Assembly: GCF_029338515.1 (NCBI RefSeq)
Contig: NZ_CP119988.1
Coordinates: 1,302,001-1,366,000 of the forward strand
Source: Haloglomus litoreum
GTDB lineage: Archaea; Halobacteriota; Halobacteria; Halobacteriales; Haloarculaceae
Direction of reading: 5' to 3'
Length of the DNA stretch: 64,000 nucleotides
The stretch's first letter is position 1; every line of letters begins with the position of its first letter. The translations under genes were made by a program, and so were the position numbers. A model generated the notes under the pieces. The model had not been told where the DNA came from, did no database searches, and worked only from the letters and a program-made list of their open reading frames with translations. Shown here piece after piece: positions 44,116 through 52,408 of this stretch.

Positions 44116-44788
44116 CGCTCGCCACCTCCGTCGTGTCCGCTACGGCCGTCGCCCGCTCGGCAAGCACCTCGCCCCAGAACGCCAGCGTTGTCTGGAGGTA
44201 CTGACCATCCCGGTAGACCAGCGTCTCGAATCCCGAGCCGGTGAACCGCGGCCCGAACTGCGTCTGCTCGCATGCAATCGTCTCTGCGGCGACATCCGCA
44301 ATCGGTCGAGAAAGTTCGTCGGCGGCCGCTCGTGTGACGAGGACCGGCACGTCGTGGTCTGTCGCGATCGCTGCCAGGTCGTGCGCTACCTCGCGACAGA
44401 GTTCCGCGCCATCCAGGCCCTGAAGGTCCTCAGCGCGGTACTGATGGTCCACGACGGGGACGACGACCAGTGCCACGTCGCCAGCTGCGTCGACAAGCCG
44501 CTCACGAAGCGTCTGGACCAGGCTGTAGTGCTGGTAGGGGGTGAATCCGCGGGCGACACTGATGCGTCCCAAGAGGCGGCGACTCGGAGCCAGCCGCCCG
44601 AGGGCGGCAGTCGTCGCCCGCCCCTTGCTGTCGACCCAGAGGGCCGCTCCATCGGTCACCAGCAGGTGGTCCAGCACGAGCGACTGGAGGGGGCCCGGTG
44701 CAGTGTCGGTCTCGAGTAGTGTGACGCCGGCTTCGAGTGTGGGGAGGGCCGGCGTCTCCGGTGGCTGCGGTGATGGTGCAGACTGCAT
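44102..44788 (-). CDS. RecA/RadA-fold protein lacking Walker A
   Basis: ATG 44788 (MQSAPSPQPPETP) gives 228 residues. The order of strands (VTLLETDTAPGPLQSLVLDH; GAALWVDSKGRATTAALGRL; VALVVVPVVDHQYRAEDL; VPVLVTRAA) follows a RadB/RecA core. The P-loop position reads LETDTAPGPLQS, with no GK(T/S), so ATP binding is unlikely. It might be a mediator or polymerase partner, like RadA paralogues in repair cassettes. It is the first gene of the polB operon. Confidence 0.6.
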   Translation of the reverse strand: MQSAPSPQPPETPALPTLEAGVTLLETDTAPGPLQSLVLDHLLVTDGAALWVDSKGRATTAALGRLAPSRRLLGRISVARGFTPYQHYSLVQTLRERLVDAAGDVALVVVPVVDHQYRAEDLQGLDGAELCREVAHDLAAIATDHDVPVLVTRAAADELSRPIADVAAETIACEQTQFGPRFTGSGFETLVYRDGQYLQTTLAFWGEVLAERATAVADTTEVASVGAY

Positions 44789-44831
44789 ACCACAACGACG
44801 GTGTGGGGGCTGGATAAGCCGTACCGGGGTC

Positions 44832-44926
44832 TTTCCAGGTTTCCAGAAGCTACGGCGACCGCCAGATTTCACCTGTCTCGAGCCCTTCTGGCGTTGCTGT
44901 GGGGGCTTTCCAGAACGGTTTCCAGA
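44832..44926. promoter_or_regulatory. Cluster of TTTCCAGA origin-box-like repeats
   Basis: TTTCCAGG at 44832 and TTTCCAGA at 44840, 44907 and 44919 lie in the 176-bp gap between the polB operon and the first orc gene. The same octamer forms the core of the inverted repeat at 46009-46077. Boxes of this kind next to orc1/cdc6 genes are typical of haloarchaeal origins. They might also regulate the polB operon. Confidence 0.6.
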
Positions 44927-44964
44927 TAGGGCGTGGGGCGAGGCTACTTTCCGTCCCGTGAGGG

Positions 44965-45969
44965 CTACCCGTCTATCAGGTAGGTCCGGGCGCGGCCCTT
45001 GCCCTCGGCCCGGATAAGGTTGTAGTGGGCCATCTTCTGGAGATAGTTCCGGACCGTTCGGTTGGTTCGTGGCTCATCGATACGGTCGCGGTAGGCTTCG
45101 TAGAGAGCTGGGGGCCGGAGCTCTTCTTCCTCGGCGAGAATGTTGTAGAGGATCTGCTGGTGCTCGTTGAGCTTCTCCACCGTCGATTCGGTGATGTTTG
45201 CCTGGGCTCGGGGAATCGCGATGTCGAGGATGTCGTCGGTGATGCGCGGGACCTCCCGCCGCTCAGCTTCACGCGCGGCTGCCCGCAGAATCCCGATTGC
45301 GACCCGCGCGTCACCGGCGGCCGTGTCTGCGATACGTTCCAGTTCCGGCCGTTCGATCGCACCTTCTTCCAGTCCCCAGCGGACTCGGGCCTCGAGAATC
45401 GACACGATTTGCTCGAGACCGTATTTCTCGAAGCGGACGCGGCGGGCACTCTGGAGGCGACTGACGACCCGGTCATCAAGCCGACCGAACAGGTCCTCCT
45501 CCCGATTCGCAATCAGGATCATCGAGAGGCCATCAATCGAATAGAGGTCGTACAGCACCCGCGTGTCCTCGAGCTGGTCGACCTCATCTAGGACGACAAC
45601 GTAGGGCGGGCCGTCGTAGTCCCGGAGCCGTTCAAGTAACTCGTCGTGGGCAGTCGATTGCCGGTGGATATCAAGCGTCTCCCCGATTCCATCGAGGATG
45701 CGGTAGAGGGTCCGGAAGCGGGAGTAATCTTGCCAGCAGTTCACCCGCTGGTACTCGATATCGAGGACAGCCTCCCGGAGTCGCTCGAGCGTGAACTGAG
45801 CACAGCACGTTTTCCCCACGCCCGAGGGTCCAACCAGCAACGCCGTCTCGGCGGGTTCGCCATCGGTTATTGGCTCGAGTGCGTTCGAGAGGGCGTTGAG
45901 TTCCGGGTTCCGATGCTCGACCTCCCGCGGGACCCACTCCGCTTGCAGGACACGAGCATCTTCGATCAT
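44965..45969 (-). CDS. Orc1/Cdc6 replication initiator, copy 1
   Basis: The 334-residue AAA+ protein has Walker A GPSGVGKT (about 46-53), Walker B VVVLDEVDQ (about 125), a sensor segment MILIANREEDL and a C-terminal winged helix (about 260-334, ending ARTYLIDG). It is shorter than chromosomal Orc1 (about 400) but complete, and of the plasmid-type length. It reads away from the inverted origin repeat at 46009-46077 and should bind it. The second copy at 46606 has the same length and reads in the other direction. Confidence 0.9.
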   Translation of the reverse strand: MIEDARVLQAEWVPREVEHRNPELNALSNALEPITDGEPAETALLVGPSGVGKTCCAQFTLERLREAVLDIEYQRVNCWQDYSRFRTLYRILDGIGETLDIHRQSTAHDELLERLRDYDGPPYVVVLDEVDQLEDTRVLYDLYSIDGLSMILIANREEDLFGRLDDRVVSRLQSARRVRFEKYGLEQIVSILEARVRWGLEEGAIERPELERIADTAAGDARVAIGILRAAAREAERREVPRITDDILDIAIPRAQANITESTVEKLNEHQQILYNILAEEEELRPPALYEAYRDRIDEPRTNRTVRNYLQKMAHYNLIRAEGKGRARTYLIDG

Positions 45970-46008
45970 CTACCACGTCCCTCTGACGGGAGCGGGATAA
46001 GTAGAAGG

Positions 46009-46077
46009 GGGTCATTTCCAGAAATTCCACTTGTGACTGGACGGTTGCTCTGGAAGTGGAATTTCTGGAAACGACCC
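46009..46077. promoter_or_regulatory. 24-bp inverted repeat, candidate replication origin boxes
   Basis: Left arm 46009-46032 and right arm 46054-46077 are complementary with one mismatch; their cores are TTTCCAGAAATTCCACTT and its exact complement. The 21-bp spacer is not strikingly AT-rich. The pair lies between divergent genes, orc1 copy 1 and the small HTH gene, 40 bp from the orc1 start. This layout is that of haloarchaeal ORB elements. Confidence 0.7.
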
Positions 46078-46114
46078 TCCTAGGGCCATATGATCGTGGT
46101 TCCTGCCCATCGGT

Positions 46115-46342
46115 ATGGGATCCGTTCAGACAGAACTGGAACGTATCGCCCGGCGCCGCATCCGGCAGGCAGTCGCCCGGACGCCGGCCGGCTGCCAGAC
46201 ACTTCCACTTGACACCCTCGCCGAGGAAGCTGCCCTGGAGCCGTCGGTCGTGGCTGCACTCGTGAGCCGGATGGACCTTGAGGTCAAGATTACGGGTCTC
46301 GCCGCGGACCTCGATTCGAGCCGGCAGGAAGCCGATGCGTGA
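46115..46342 (+). CDS. Small helix-turn-helix-like protein
   Basis: ATG 46115 gives 75 residues. LPLDTLAEEAALEPSVVAAL looks like a winged-helix/HTH recognition region, preceded by a basic helix (ELERIARRRIRQAVART). It lies between the origin repeat and the second orc gene and overlaps the next tiny gene by eight bases. A role in origin control is inferred. Confidence 0.6.
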   Translation: MGSVQTELERIARRRIRQAVARTPAGCQTLPLDTLAEEAALEPSVVAALVSRMDLEVKITGLAADLDSSRQEADA

Positions 46343-46439
46343 GCGCTGTCCGGAGTGTGGGACGCAGCGCCTGGCCCCACAGGAAGGGTGCCAGCGGTGC
46401 CCGGCCTGTGGTTGGAGCGAGTGTGGCGGGGGCCGGTGA
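46335..46439 (+). CDS. 34-residue zinc-ribbon microprotein
   Basis: ATG 46335 opens MRERCPECGTQRLAPQEG followed by CQRCPACGWSECGGGR and TGA 46437. CxxC...CxxCxxC spacing gives a full four-Cys zinc ribbon in 34 residues. Overlap with the upstream stop (eight bases) supports translation. Similar microproteins lie near replication genes in haloarchaea. Function is unknown; it could bind DNA or a partner protein. Confidence 0.6.
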   Translation: MRERCPECGTQRLAPQEGCQRCPACGWSECGGGR

Positions 46440-46544
46440 CACTGAGTTCTCGCGCGACAGGGTCGACGCCCGATAGCGCAGGTCGCTTGCTGTTGTCTTC
46501 CTCGAGCAGCCTGGTCGGTGCGCTGTCTGGCAGGCGTCGGCTCC

Positions 46545-46558
46545 GGAATTTCTGGAAA
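46545..46558. promoter_or_regulatory. Third origin-type box
   Basis: GGAATTTCTGGAAA repeats the core of the right arm at 46054-46077 exactly and lies 48 bases before the start of the second orc gene. It may be an autoregulatory or additional origin site. Confidence 0.55.
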
Positions 46559-46605
46559 GCACCCGACTCTGCCTAAGTACCCGGCCCAGATACCAGTCGG
46601 TCGGC

Positions 46606-47610
46606 ATGATAACCGATGCTCGCGTCCTGGATACGGACTTCGTCCCCAGTGACATCCTCCACCGACATGACGAGCTCAATGCGCTGAGTCAATCGCTGGC
46701 GTTGCCGCTCGAACAGCACTATGGCGATCGCTCGTATGTCTTCGGCCCCTCCGGGTCGGGGAAGACCTGTCTTGCGCGCTACCTCCTGCACACGCTTCGG
46801 GAGACCCATCCGAAGATTTCGACGCAGTATATCAACGCCTGGCACCACCACGCTCCCTTTGCGTTCCTCTTCCAGCTCGTCGACGGCGTTGGACCAACCC
46901 ACGATATCGATGAGCGGTCCACCAGTCATGACGAACTGCTCAATCGAGTTCGGGAACGCGATGAGGAGCTCTACGTGGTCGTCATCGACGAGGCCGACCA
47001 GTTGGACGACCCGCAACTGTTGTATCATCTCAACCGCATGGCACACCTCCATCTCATCTTTGTCGCGAATCAGGAGGAACAGTTCTTCGCGACGCTTGAT
47101 GACCGACTCTTCTCACGCCTCAGCGTCGGTGAGCGGGTTCATCTGGACCGGTATAGCGACGACGAGATTCAGGCGATTCTGGAACGCCGGGCCACAGCCG
47201 GGCTGGAGCTGAACGTGGCCCCGGCCCCGATTCGCGAGCAGATCGCAGCGCTGGCCGACGGCGACGCCCGGTGTGCCATCGAGATGCTGAAAGTGGCCGC
47301 CCGGACAGCGCGGGCGGCCGGTCATACCCAGATTACAACGGGAGATGTGATCCAGGCGGAAACGACGGCTCGTGAGAACCTCCGGCAGAAGACGGTCTCG
47401 AAGTTGACGCGACATCAGCGGGTGCTGTATGAGATCCTGCAGGCAGCTGACGAGCCTGTTCCGATGGGGACAGTCAGTGAGGAGTATCGGCACCGAGTAA
47501 GCAACCCGAAGACTCGGCAGACCCTCAGGCGGTATCTCAAGAAGCTCGCGAGCTACAATCTGGTCACGATCGAGGGCGCGACGAGCGGCCGGACGTACGC
47601 GGCGGTGTAA
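46606..47610 (+). CDS. Orc1/Cdc6 replication initiator, copy 2
   Basis: The 334-residue AAA+ protein has Walker A GPSGSGKT (about 46), Walker B VVVIDEADQ (about 125), LIFVANQEEQF and a C-terminal winged helix ending GRTYAAV. It is clearly homologous to copy 1 along its length but well diverged, so the duplication is not recent. Both proteins face outward from the same set of TTTCCAGA boxes, which makes 44.8-46.6 kb the likely origin. Confidence 0.9.
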   Translation: MITDARVLDTDFVPSDILHRHDELNALSQSLALPLEQHYGDRSYVFGPSGSGKTCLARYLLHTLRETHPKISTQYINAWHHHAPFAFLFQLVDGVGPTHDIDERSTSHDELLNRVRERDEELYVVVIDEADQLDDPQLLYHLNRMAHLHLIFVANQEEQFFATLDDRLFSRLSVGERVHLDRYSDDEIQAILERRATAGLELNVAPAPIREQIAALADGDARCAIEMLKVAARTARAAGHTQITTGDVIQAETTARENLRQKTVSKLTRHQRVLYEILQAADEPVPMGTVSEEYRHRVSNPKTRQTLRRYLKKLASYNLVTIEGATSGRTYAAV

Positions 47611-47652
47611 TCTGGGGGCAATCTTTTCTCGGTTCGGGATGGGAGCTGGGAT

Positions 47653-48120
47653 ATGACGCTCTGGCTCATCCCGGTCGATGAGGCCTCCTACCGGCGCACG
47701 CTTGCCCAACCGGTTGACCTCTCGGATTGGGCGGACCGGCCGCCTGCGTTCCCTGAGTCCGCCCGTGTCTGGGGCGTTCGGACCGATCCCGAACAGGGCT
47801 CCTGGGAGCGCAACAAGCGCAGTCTCGAGCGAATGGCGCCGGGCGACCCGTTGTTGATCTACCGGAACTCGGACAGTCGGTATACTGCGACGGGGCGAAT
47901 CGGGCCGATGACCCACACGGAGTACATCCGGGACATGTACTGGGATGGAGGCCCGGCGCTGGACGTGTTCGTCGTCGAGGACTACGATGACTCGGTTGCT
48001 GTCGCGCCTGAGGCGGTCAATCGACTGCTGGAGTACAAGGACGGGTTCTGGCCGCAGGGGCTCTGGGGGGTAAGTGACGACCGGCCGACTGAGAAGGTGG
48101 TCGAGGAGTTCGATATCTGA
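47653..48120 (+). CDS. EVE/PUA-like domain protein
   Basis: The 155-residue protein follows the EVE layout: MTLWLIPVDEASYRRTL, ARVWGVRTDPEQGSWERN, LERMAPGDPLLIYRNSDSRY, then TATGRIGP. EVE domains bind modified cytosines in DNA or RNA. Standing alone downstream of orc1 copy 2, it may be a base-modification reader or RNA-binding protein. The EVE call is moderate. The N-terminus of the McrB-like protein at 34892 has a related pattern. Confidence 0.6.
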   Translation: MTLWLIPVDEASYRRTLAQPVDLSDWADRPPAFPESARVWGVRTDPEQGSWERNKRSLERMAPGDPLLIYRNSDSRYTATGRIGPMTHTEYIRDMYWDGGPALDVFVVEDYDDSVAVAPEAVNRLLEYKDGFWPQGLWGVSDDRPTEKVVEEFDI

Positions 48121-48278
48121 ACGGAGGCCATCCCCGGATTTCTCCTCGCTACTTGCATCGTCCGGTGCCTAGGGGACGACGCGTCACTCTACACCTACGG
48201 AATCTTTCATCCGGCGACTCGGGAGGCCAGCCAAAGGTAGCCTTTTCCCCGCGCCGCAAATATCTGGAGTAAGCCTGT

Positions 48279-49169
48279 ATGCCGTCTGGTCTACGAAGTG
48301 TTGAGTTGGTGGAAATGGGGGTGGAGAGTCGCGATGCAGACGTGCAACAGGCAGACCACGTCGTCGGCGTTGACGAGTCTGGAAACGGCGGCGGAGGGCC
48401 ATTCGTGATGGTCGCGGTGCAGTGTCCCCGCGAGCGAGGCGAAGATCTGGCAGAACTGCTGATCGACTTGGACCTTCAGCCCTGGAAAAACAAATCCAGC
48501 TCCACCCCACCCGGAATGACCAATGCCGATCTCTCGAGTCGAGTTCGGGACCTAATCGACGCGTTTCGAGAGCTTCCAGTCACGTGGCACGCCGTAGCGG
48601 GCTGGGGCGACTACAACAAAGATCAACGTGGAATGATCGCCTGTATAGTCACCAGTAAGGCGATGACTGGTGGCTCTGATGGCGAGATCCCCGAGTACAC
48701 TGGACCAGCGACACTCCTCCATGACGGGGGGCGGCATATGTATGGGACACAGCAGATCGAACTCCGTAGAGCTGCGGCACGGCAGTTCAGCGGATTCGGT
48801 GACCGAATTACGCCTCTCTATCTCTCGAATCTAAAACGAGGGGATAAGACATATCCCGAGATCACCGCCGCCGACTACATTGCTGGATACCTGAATAGCC
48901 AAATTCCCGAGAGCGGCATCGAGGGGCTTGGATGTGACGTCCAGCGAATTGATAATTCGTGGCGGGCCTCCGATGAAGCCCCGACGACGCTGTACCAGCT
49001 ACGCACTCGGAATCGGCGCCGCCAGCTCACGAAAGAGGACCGTGCTGCCGCCTGGATCGAAGGACGCCGGCCACCTGAGGAGGGGGCGTGGAACGAGCAA
49101 CCGCTCGAGTCGCTGGCGGACAGGCTCTGCTCGGAGACGGTACGGAACTATCTACTGGATGAATTATAG
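48279..49169 (+). CDS. RNase HII-like/DUF3800-like RNase H-fold protein
   Basis: The 296-residue protein contains HVVGVDESGNGGGGPFVMVA near residues 28-47, like the first strand of RNase HII (GxDExG) and of DUF3800 proteins (DESG). A later ITAADYIAGYL supplies a second acidic residue in a helix, as in these folds. It is longer than RNase HII. It could process RNA-DNA hybrids at the origin, or belong to the DUF3800 proteins of mobile elements. Catalysis is inferred from motifs. Confidence 0.55.
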   Translation: MPSGLRSVELVEMGVESRDADVQQADHVVGVDESGNGGGGPFVMVAVQCPRERGEDLAELLIDLDLQPWKNKSSSTPPGMTNADLSSRVRDLIDAFRELPVTWHAVAGWGDYNKDQRGMIACIVTSKAMTGGSDGEIPEYTGPATLLHDGGRHMYGTQQIELRRAAARQFSGFGDRITPLYLSNLKRGDKTYPEITAADYIAGYLNSQIPESGIEGLGCDVQRIDNSWRASDEAPTTLYQLRTRNRRRQLTKEDRAAAWIEGRRPPEEGAWNEQPLESLADRLCSETVRNYLLDEL

Positions 49170-49312
49170 ATAGTGAAAACCTCCGGACGTCGACACACGT
49201 GCGCTGTGACCACACGTGCTTCCCAGGGTAGTCCCCGCCACAAAGGCAAGGGCCTACCCTGCGTCCTCACCCCAACATAGCTCAGCAGCAGGAATAAGTT
49301 TTTACCAGTTTA

Positions 49313-49618
49313 ATCCAGGATGTCCGTGTCCAGTTATCCCGGGATATATGGAACCAGTTAACCTGGTAATAGGGGGAGCCAACAAACCGGGATGACCGGG
49401 ACCCGTAGGACGTGGAGATGTGGGGACGTGGGTGGGCGGAATCTCTTGCGGACAATCGGCAATGGCTGTCTGAAACTAACGATAGCGACTCGTACGTCGG
49501 ATTTCAGAGCATAGATGGACAGAACTGCATGCACGCCGCTCGCTCCTCAAGAAACTCCGGGATCATATGGAACCGCACATCCCAGGATATATGATGTCGG
49601 ATGTCCCGGGATTAATGG
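49313..49618. repeat. Repeated CCCGGGATATATGG-like boxes upstream of a small gene
   Basis: The gap 49170-49631 holds variants of CCCGGGATATATGGAACC: 49338-49355 (preceded by the palindrome ATCCCGGGAT at 49336), 49557-49574, 49579-49593 and 49603-49618. Looser forms lie at 49313 and 49387. Some contain a TATA-like ATATAT. They look like operator sites overlapping promoters, and the last ends 13 bases before the next ATG. Confidence 0.55.
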
Positions 49619-49631
49619 GTGCACTACTTGC

Positions 49632-49940
49632 ATGGAGCCTGAACTGCGACGCGGGGTCGAACTCCGTCTCAAAGGGCATCTCTACGAGATCGGCAAGACG
49701 AATGATGTGGTTCTCGGTGGTCGGCAGGGCTATCCCCGAGCCAAGCAGGGCTATGAGCGCACGCTCCGGGAGGTGGCTGATTGCGCTGATCCAGATACAC
49801 TGGACCGGGTCGCGGCGTATATCAAGGATGAGATGAGTGAAACCGGTGAGCGCCCATCGAATCGAAGCGTTCGCAGGGCTGCTCGACAAATCGTTTCTGA
49901 AGCAGGCTACCCCGCGAGTGCCTATCTCAATCGGGCATAG
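49632..49940 (+). CDS. Small basic helical protein behind an operator array
   Basis: ATG 49632 (MEPELRRGVELRLKGHLYEI) gives 102 residues; the longer frame includes the operator repeats and is rejected. The C-terminus (RPSNRSVRRAARQIVSEAGY) is basic and helical and could bind DNA. No family is recognised. The repeated boxes just upstream suggest autorepression. Confidence 0.55.
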   Translation: MEPELRRGVELRLKGHLYEIGKTNDVVLGGRQGYPRAKQGYERTLREVADCADPDTLDRVAAYIKDEMSETGERPSNRSVRRAARQIVSEAGYPASAYLNRA

Positions 49941-50163
49941 AGCGTTCTCTTCAAATTCTCCGGTGAACTCTCGGTCTGAGCAAGGCCCGAGGGCTGAGCT
50001 AATCACGAACTGAATCACCGCTGATTCGCCCACAACAGTTCGTCGTCAACTGTTGGGTCCGTTCGGTGAACCCACCACCACGGCGTCCTATGTGGTGATA
50101 TATTCAGTTGACGAATGGTGGCAAGGAATATGGTGCCCCAAATCAACAAATGCCACCTGAGCG

Positions 50164-51114
50164 ATGGTCCAGCCAGATGTTCCGAATGATCTCGTCCAAG
50201 ATTTTGCGTCCCAGATCGAAGACCAACTAAAAAACGAGTATGACGAGTACGGACCTGGGACCGAGGAAGAATTCATCGACGATGTCGTCGATCTGCTGGA
50301 CAACATCTGGGCTACAGACGGAACACAGTACCTCATCCATTCGAAAAGCAAGGAACTCCACCAGTCACCATATATCTCATTCTACGGTATCAACAACTTC
50401 CCGAGAAAATACATCGAACTCGGTGATATCCTAGTCATCGTCAATTTTCACCTCGGAAATCGCGTCATTCACCGACAGGGGTTCATTTCTCAAGTCAAAT
50501 GCATCCGGAATTCCGATAAGGGGTATGCGACGTGGGAGGTAGACAAGACCCAGTTCCACTTCGTGAAGGAGCGGCCCAAATTCTGCCTGCAGTTCGACCC
50601 GCAAGCAGGTCCCTACGACCTCTCGGAGACCACGCAAACCTTCCTGAACTGTTCCTTCGTCAGTGATGTCCACCGCCCGTTCCTCTACGCTCCAGCGGAT
50701 ATGGATGAGTTCATGCGAGAGATGGCGAACGAGCACCGATTCAACTACGGTCTCAATCCCCCATCCCCGCAGCGGTATCTTCTAACCACACTGAAGCGCC
50801 TGATCAGGCGCCGATACGGTACCGAATACGAGTCTGCGTCACCAGAATTCGACCTCATCAAGGATATCTACCGATACGGAAATCTCGGCTCCAGTACCAC
50901 GCGGAACAAGATCACCGACGGGGGCCAGGTCAGCGATGATGGTGCTGGCTTCGGAATCATCGAGCTGACCGTTCTCGATGATGATTCACTGGTCTATGAT
51001 GCCGATATTCAGCGGGAGGCTAGCTCGGTGGATCCTGAGGAACGTGCCAACATCGGGTTCCGGGTCGCTGAACTGATCGGCCAGAAGGAGTACGATGGGC
51101 CGACTCTCTATTGA
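50164..51114 (+). CDS. Uncharacterised protein, 316 residues
   Basis: No family is recognised. The protein is acidic, alpha/beta and soluble. A stretch ELGDILVIVNFHLGNR followed by GFISQVKCIR (about residues 82-118) could be the Asp...QVK core of a PD-(D/E)XK fold, in keeping with the many nucleases here, but flanking elements are not convincing. It stands alone between gene-free intervals of about 220 and 80 bp. Confidence 0.55.
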   Translation: MVQPDVPNDLVQDFASQIEDQLKNEYDEYGPGTEEEFIDDVVDLLDNIWATDGTQYLIHSKSKELHQSPYISFYGINNFPRKYIELGDILVIVNFHLGNRVIHRQGFISQVKCIRNSDKGYATWEVDKTQFHFVKERPKFCLQFDPQAGPYDLSETTQTFLNCSFVSDVHRPFLYAPADMDEFMREMANEHRFNYGLNPPSPQRYLLTTLKRLIRRRYGTEYESASPEFDLIKDIYRYGNLGSSTTRNKITDGGQVSDDGAGFGIIELTVLDDDSLVYDADIQREASSVDPEERANIGFRVAELIGQKEYDGPTLY

Positions 51115-51193
51115 GTAAATCTGTGGCTGTGCCATTCGAAAATCTCCTCTGGGAGGACTGCTGGTTACACCTGGCGTGAACTGGCCAATCGTC

Positions 51194-51751
51194 TCACCCC
51201 TCCTCCGTCGGCACGTACACCCGCTTCAACGGTACCATGGCCTTGTACTCCTGGTCGAGGTCGGGGTAGTGCTCTAGGAGGAGCTCGATGAATCCGTCCC
51301 GGTCGCGCAGTGTCACGGTGCGGCTGTGGTTTCTGACCTCGCGTCGGGCGGGCGTGGTGTAGCCGCCGGTCGAGACGTACAGCCCTTTCTCGCCCTCGTT
51401 GATGGTGCCGAGGAACCGTCCGAGCGCTTGATTGCCGACCGCACTCGTCGTGTGTTTGACCTGGACCTTGATCTGGGGTTCCTCGAAGCCCAGCGCATCC
51501 GGGTGGGCGATGACGTCGACGCCGTAGTCCGGGCCCTTCGCGGTCGTCTGTGCGGTGTAGTCCATCGCCCGCAACACGGCGGCGACCAGCTCCTCGAGGT
51601 CGCGGGGATCGATATTGGCGATGATGTCGGAGATGCGCTCCTCCGCACGCGATTCGACCTCCTGGACGGCAGTTGTTGTCGCCCGTCCGGACCATCCACG
51701 CGGTGTCTGGTTACAATCCTCGTCTGAGAATCCTCTTGATGTTCTCCCGTT
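51194..51751 (-). pseudogene. 5'-truncated Mrr-type endonuclease
   Basis: The frame is open from 51751 to the stop at 51194 without an ATG in its first half. It reads DCNQTPRGWSGRATTTAVQE, VESRAEERISDIIANIDPRD, LEELVAAVLRAM, then GPDYGVDVIAHPD, IKVQVKHTTS and LYVSTGGY. These are the linker and complete catalytic domain of a haloarchaeal Mrr protein, with intact Asp and QVK residues. The N-terminal domain and start are missing, and the upstream end overlaps the 3' end of the TRAM gene. A GTG at 51577 could still start a 127-residue catalytic fragment, so residual activity is not excluded. Confidence 0.65.
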
Positions 51752-52124
51752 CTAACTCTCGTTTACTTTTCCGCTCCTTCTTGGATTTCGTTCCCTTCAG
51801 TACTGGGTTGACTCGGGTACCGTCGCGCAACCTGGGTGCGGTGGTGTCGGTCCGATTTGACTCTGTTCCCTTCTGTCTGTTCTCGCGCTCTTCGTCGACC
51901 CATTCGTAGAAGCCATGGAAATAGATGATTTCCTCGCCGTTGATTGGGCTCGAAATATGACTATGACCATTCCCAGCGTAGCGGATTACGACTTTCTCTC
52001 CAGGAACTCCTCCCGGTACATGGACGATTCCGTTCCTCGGAGTGATGGCTAGCGGTCGGCCACTTCTAGAAATCCTATCAATCTTGACTTGAGCAAACTG
52101 TCCTTGGTCGAGCTTCTCGTACAT
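51711..52124 (-). CDS. TRAM-domain protein with basic tail
   Basis: The 137-residue protein starts with a TRAM-like beta-barrel: VKIDRISRSGRPLAI, then GIVHVPGGVPGEKVVIRYAG. The tail is very basic (GTKSKKERKSKRELERENIK). TRAM proteins bind RNA and act as RNA chaperones in archaea. The 3' end runs into the truncated Mrr gene, so its last residues may have been altered by the same rearrangement. Confidence 0.65.
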   Translation of the reverse strand: MYEKLDQGQFAQVKIDRISRSGRPLAITPRNGIVHVPGGVPGEKVVIRYAGNGHSHISSPINGEEIIYFHGFYEWVDEERENRQKGTESNRTDTTAPRLRDGTRVNPVLKGTKSKKERKSKRELERENIKRILRRGL

Positions 52125-52265
52125 TGGCCATGGTACGATGTAACACTATATGGCTATTTCTTACTTCCACAGTATCGGCAGGCTCTCTACCGTCTGGATA
52201 ATCCCTTCGAGAAATGCAACCTTGACCCCCGGCCAGCGGTGCCCAGGTTGCACGCCGCTCAGTCT

Positions 52266-52287
52266 CTCAGCCACGTTAATGGCTGAG
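52266..52287. repeat. Perfect 8-bp-arm hairpin in gene-free gap
   Basis: CTCAGCCA, six spacer bases and TGGCTGAG form a perfect stem-loop in the 284-bp interval 52125-52408. It lacks a T-run. It resembles the subterminal hairpins of IS200/IS605-type elements, but no tnpA or tnpB is attached, so a remnant is only a guess. Confidence 0.35.
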
Positions 52288-52408
52288 GCCCACAGCCTGT
52301 CCAGATTCGATATTCTGTTGCTGAGTGGTTCAGTAGAGCCGCTACATCGAGACTACGATCTTTGGCGAAACGCGGTAAAACGCGACAGAGCCACTCACCC
52401 GGTAGAGA

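Noticed and set aside
52266-52287. IS200/IS605-type right-end hairpin or TnpB guide RNA remnant
   Set aside because: The stem-loop is real, but no TnpA/TnpB coding remnant could be read nearby, so no mobile element is called.
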